Shown: positions 62,738 through 64,000 of the stretch, one piece after another
Layout of the letters: the number at the start of each line of letters is the position of its first letter
Numbering within the stretch: the first letter of the stretch is position 1
Made by a program: the position numbers and the translations under genes
The notes under the pieces: generated by a model
The model's database searches: none
The model's input: only the letters and a program-made list of their open reading frames with translations
What the model was told of the DNA's origin: nothing
Source of the DNA: MPNP01 sp963668325
GTDB lineage: Bacteria; Pseudomonadota; Alphaproteobacteria; Rhodobacterales; Rhodobacteraceae
Assembly (NCBI GenBank): GCA_963668325.1
Contig: OY764222.1
Coordinates: forward strand, 434,001-498,000
Length of the DNA stretch: 64,000 nucleotides
Direction of reading: 5' to 3'

Positions 62738-63088
62738 TTATTCCGCCGGCAGCTTCAGACAATCACCTGCCCGGTAGGGGTTCTCCTTGCTCAACTTGTT
62801 CAGCTCGGCAATCTCCGGCCAGCGGGCGGGATTGCCCCTTACATTCTGGGCGCAGACGGTTTTGGTGGGGGTTGGGTCGTAAGTGGGTCTGGGCGGTTGT
62901 CTGGCGGCCAGTACGGCACGAATACAGGTGTTGCGGCTGAATTTCCTGGCCAGCTTCCTCAGGTGATTCCTGGGAATAGCGTGCAGGTCGGTCACCGTCA
63001 TCTGGGTTTTACAGGGAACGTTGACCTGGCCCACGATTATTCTTTCGAGACTGGTGGCACCGAACCTTTTTTTCTGAGCTGGGGTCAT
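62738..63088 (-). CDS. LysM-like C-terminal domain protein
   Basis: A 116-residue protein with a basic N-terminus (MTPAQKKRFGATSLERIIVG; NHLRKLARKFSRNTCIRAVL) and a C-terminal LysM-like module: VCAQNVRGNPARWPEIAELN, KLSKENPYRAGDCLKLPAE. The pattern 'W..IA.LN......Y..GD.L.LP' corresponds to the second half of LysM, a glycan-binding fold. No signal peptide is visible. The first ~60 residues are not a recognised domain, so the gene may itself be a truncated fusion. It is one of at least six copies of this tail in the last 7 kb. Confidence 0.5.
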   Translation of the reverse strand: MTPAQKKRFGATSLERIIVGQVNVPCKTQMTVTDLHAIPRNHLRKLARKFSRNTCIRAVLAARQPPRPTYDPTPTKTVCAQNVRGNPARWPEIAELNKLSKENPYRAGDCLKLPAE

Positions 63089-63160
63089 GGCCGAATTCCT
63101 TAAATTTCAGCTTACGTGTTGTTCTACCCTATCATATAGTGCCGAGGGTGTGAATAACAA

Positions 63161-63574
63161 TTATTCACTGAGCAGTTGCAGACAATCACCTAGGCGATAC
63201 GGATTGTCCTTGCTCAGCTTGTTGAGACTGGCAATCTCCGGCCAGCGACTGCCATCGCCCAGCGTCTTCTCGGCAATGATACTGAGCCTTTTGTCGGTCC
63301 TTTGGACCCGATAGCAGGGCCGGACATACTTGTCGCTCATGGGATCCAGATGTTCCAGCATCAGCGCATGCAGCTCCGGATGCGAATGATCCCGGTTGAA
63401 CTTGCGATGGGGTTTGCCGGACACCAGCCACAAGGGGGTTATGCCGTACTTGTCTTTCTGGGTGGGGTCAGCGCCAGTCTTTGCGGCAATGTGGGGATCG
63501 GCCTCATGCTCGAGCAGCAGCCTATCTACATGCGGAGACCGGATGGAGTCAAAGTATTTCTGGTGTCTACAACC
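63161..63574 (-). pseudogene. Ankyrin-LysM protein, N-terminally truncated
   Basis: The minus-strand frame is open from about 63574: KYFDSIRSPHVDRLLLEHEA, then DKYGITPLWLVSGKPHRKFN (an ankyrin unit) and the best preserved LysM-like domain in the window: CYRVQRTDKRLSIIAEKTLG, DGSRWPEIASLNKLSKDNPY, RLGDCLQL. No Met start with ribosome-binding site precedes the ankyrin part, and it overlaps the 3' end of the AbiEii-like frame. It shows what the parent gene of the dispersed LysM tails looked like: ankyrin repeats followed by LysM. Confidence 0.55.
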
Positions 63575-63984
63575 AGCTCCTCTACTATCTCAAGTGCCAT
63601 CGCCTGGACGTGTTCAAAGCCCGGCAGGATGACAATGTCGTCTATCTGTTCTTTTGTCTTGGCGGGCTCCTGTCTGATGATGTTCAGAGTGGTGGCAAAA
63701 ACATCCAGCCTGTCAGGCATCTGCCTGAGAACGTCCATGATTTCGTCGCGCAACCCGGCATGACAGGCCGCGGCAATGTCGTAAATATCCCGTGGGACAA
63801 TATTATGCCCTCGATGAAAAACTTTTTTGGCAATGATTTCAGGGACGGTTTCCAGCATGACCTTTTGTCCTCGGACTGTCTTCGGCCGAGCATGATCAGC
63901 AAGGATGCTATTGGCTGTGATAAAATCTATTTTACCCAATCCAGAGAAAACAATCTTTATGTAATTATCACCAACCTTATAGCC
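63526..63984 (-). pseudogene. AbiEii-like nucleotidyltransferase, C-terminal part
   Basis: The open frame runs from 63984 (after a TAA at 63985-63987): VGDNYIKIVFSGLGKIDFIT, then VMLETVPEIIAKKVFHRGHN, IVPRDIYDIAAACHAG. The sequence ETxxEIIAKK(V/I)xxRGxxxxxRDIxDLAA is typical of the central/C-terminal region of AbiEii/AbiGii-type nucleotidyltransferase toxins. The N-terminal GSxxxDxD catalytic part is not in frame upstream, so the gene is truncated or frameshifted at the window edge. TTG 63939 is a possible but weak start. Confidence 0.5.
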
Positions 63985-64000
63985 TTACCCCGGATCTACG

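Noticed and set aside
57700..63600. CRISPR array suggested by recurring short blocks
   Set aside because: The repeated blocks are coding LysM tails of unequal spacing and length, not uniform repeats with spacers; no cas genes.

Overview
The window is a mobile-element-rich, repeat-rich accessory region from a Gram-negative bacterium. Evidence for an outer membrane is abundant: an MsbA-like lipid flippase, porins ending in Phe, an autotransporter, lipoboxes and Slam-type lipoprotein translocators. The porin and Slam types suggest an alphaproteobacterium, possibly host-associated given the ankyrin and LysM-like proteins; this placement is inference. No rRNA, tRNA or CRISPR array was seen.

Layout. 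0-8 kb: a tyrosine recombinase cut by the window edge, a secreted hypothetical, a protein ending in a DnaA domain IV-like module, two small genes, a decayed porin on the minus strand, and an MsbA-like ABC exporter. 7.4-18 kb: decayed mobile DNA and defence/toxin genes. These include a lone right end of the local transposon carrying a 65-bp MITE, an ISAs1-family IS inserted in a decayed adenine methyltransferase, two MNT nucleotidyltransferase genes (one paired with a HEPN toxin), a large AAA ATPase/nuclease-like protein, a broken ankyrin gene, a pentapeptide-repeat membrane protein and an IS110 fragment.

19-50.7 kb: the core of the window. A locus of porin, surface lipoprotein SLP1, surface lipoprotein SLP2 (with an HELLH zincin motif) and a Slam-type outer membrane translocator is present almost complete at 19.2-30.2 kb. 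It recurs at 38.3-50.7 kb, where the Slam gene is cut to a stub. A third porin lies inverted at 30.8-32.4 kb beside a lipoprotein fragment. The three porins share backbone sequence but differ in swapped variable blocks. A PQQ-dependent dehydrogenase-like protein and an autotransporter lie between the copies.

Two identical copies of a 4305-bp, four-gene transposon (zinc-ribbon protein, DDE transposase, AAA ATPase, Toprim primase-like protein) occur at 24425-28729 and 43047-47351. Each has TG...CA ends and its own 5-bp target duplication. The first sits between SLP2 and Slam, and the unoccupied site is preserved in the other locus copy. The second is nested inside an IS4-family element that itself interrupts the SLP1 copy.

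50.7-57.5 kb: a junk junction (Slam stub, group II intron RT fragment, IS4 tail, truncated porin), a methyltransferase/ThaI-like restriction pair, and a second, rearranged lipoprotein/Slam locus whose lipoprotein is out of frame at a G9 tract. 57.5-64 kb: a toxin-antitoxin and ankyrin/LysM graveyard with a frameshifted HEPN gene and its 92-aa partner, a third MNT gene, a RelE/RHH pair, at least six copies of a LysM-like tail, an integrase fragment and a truncated AbiEii-like protein.
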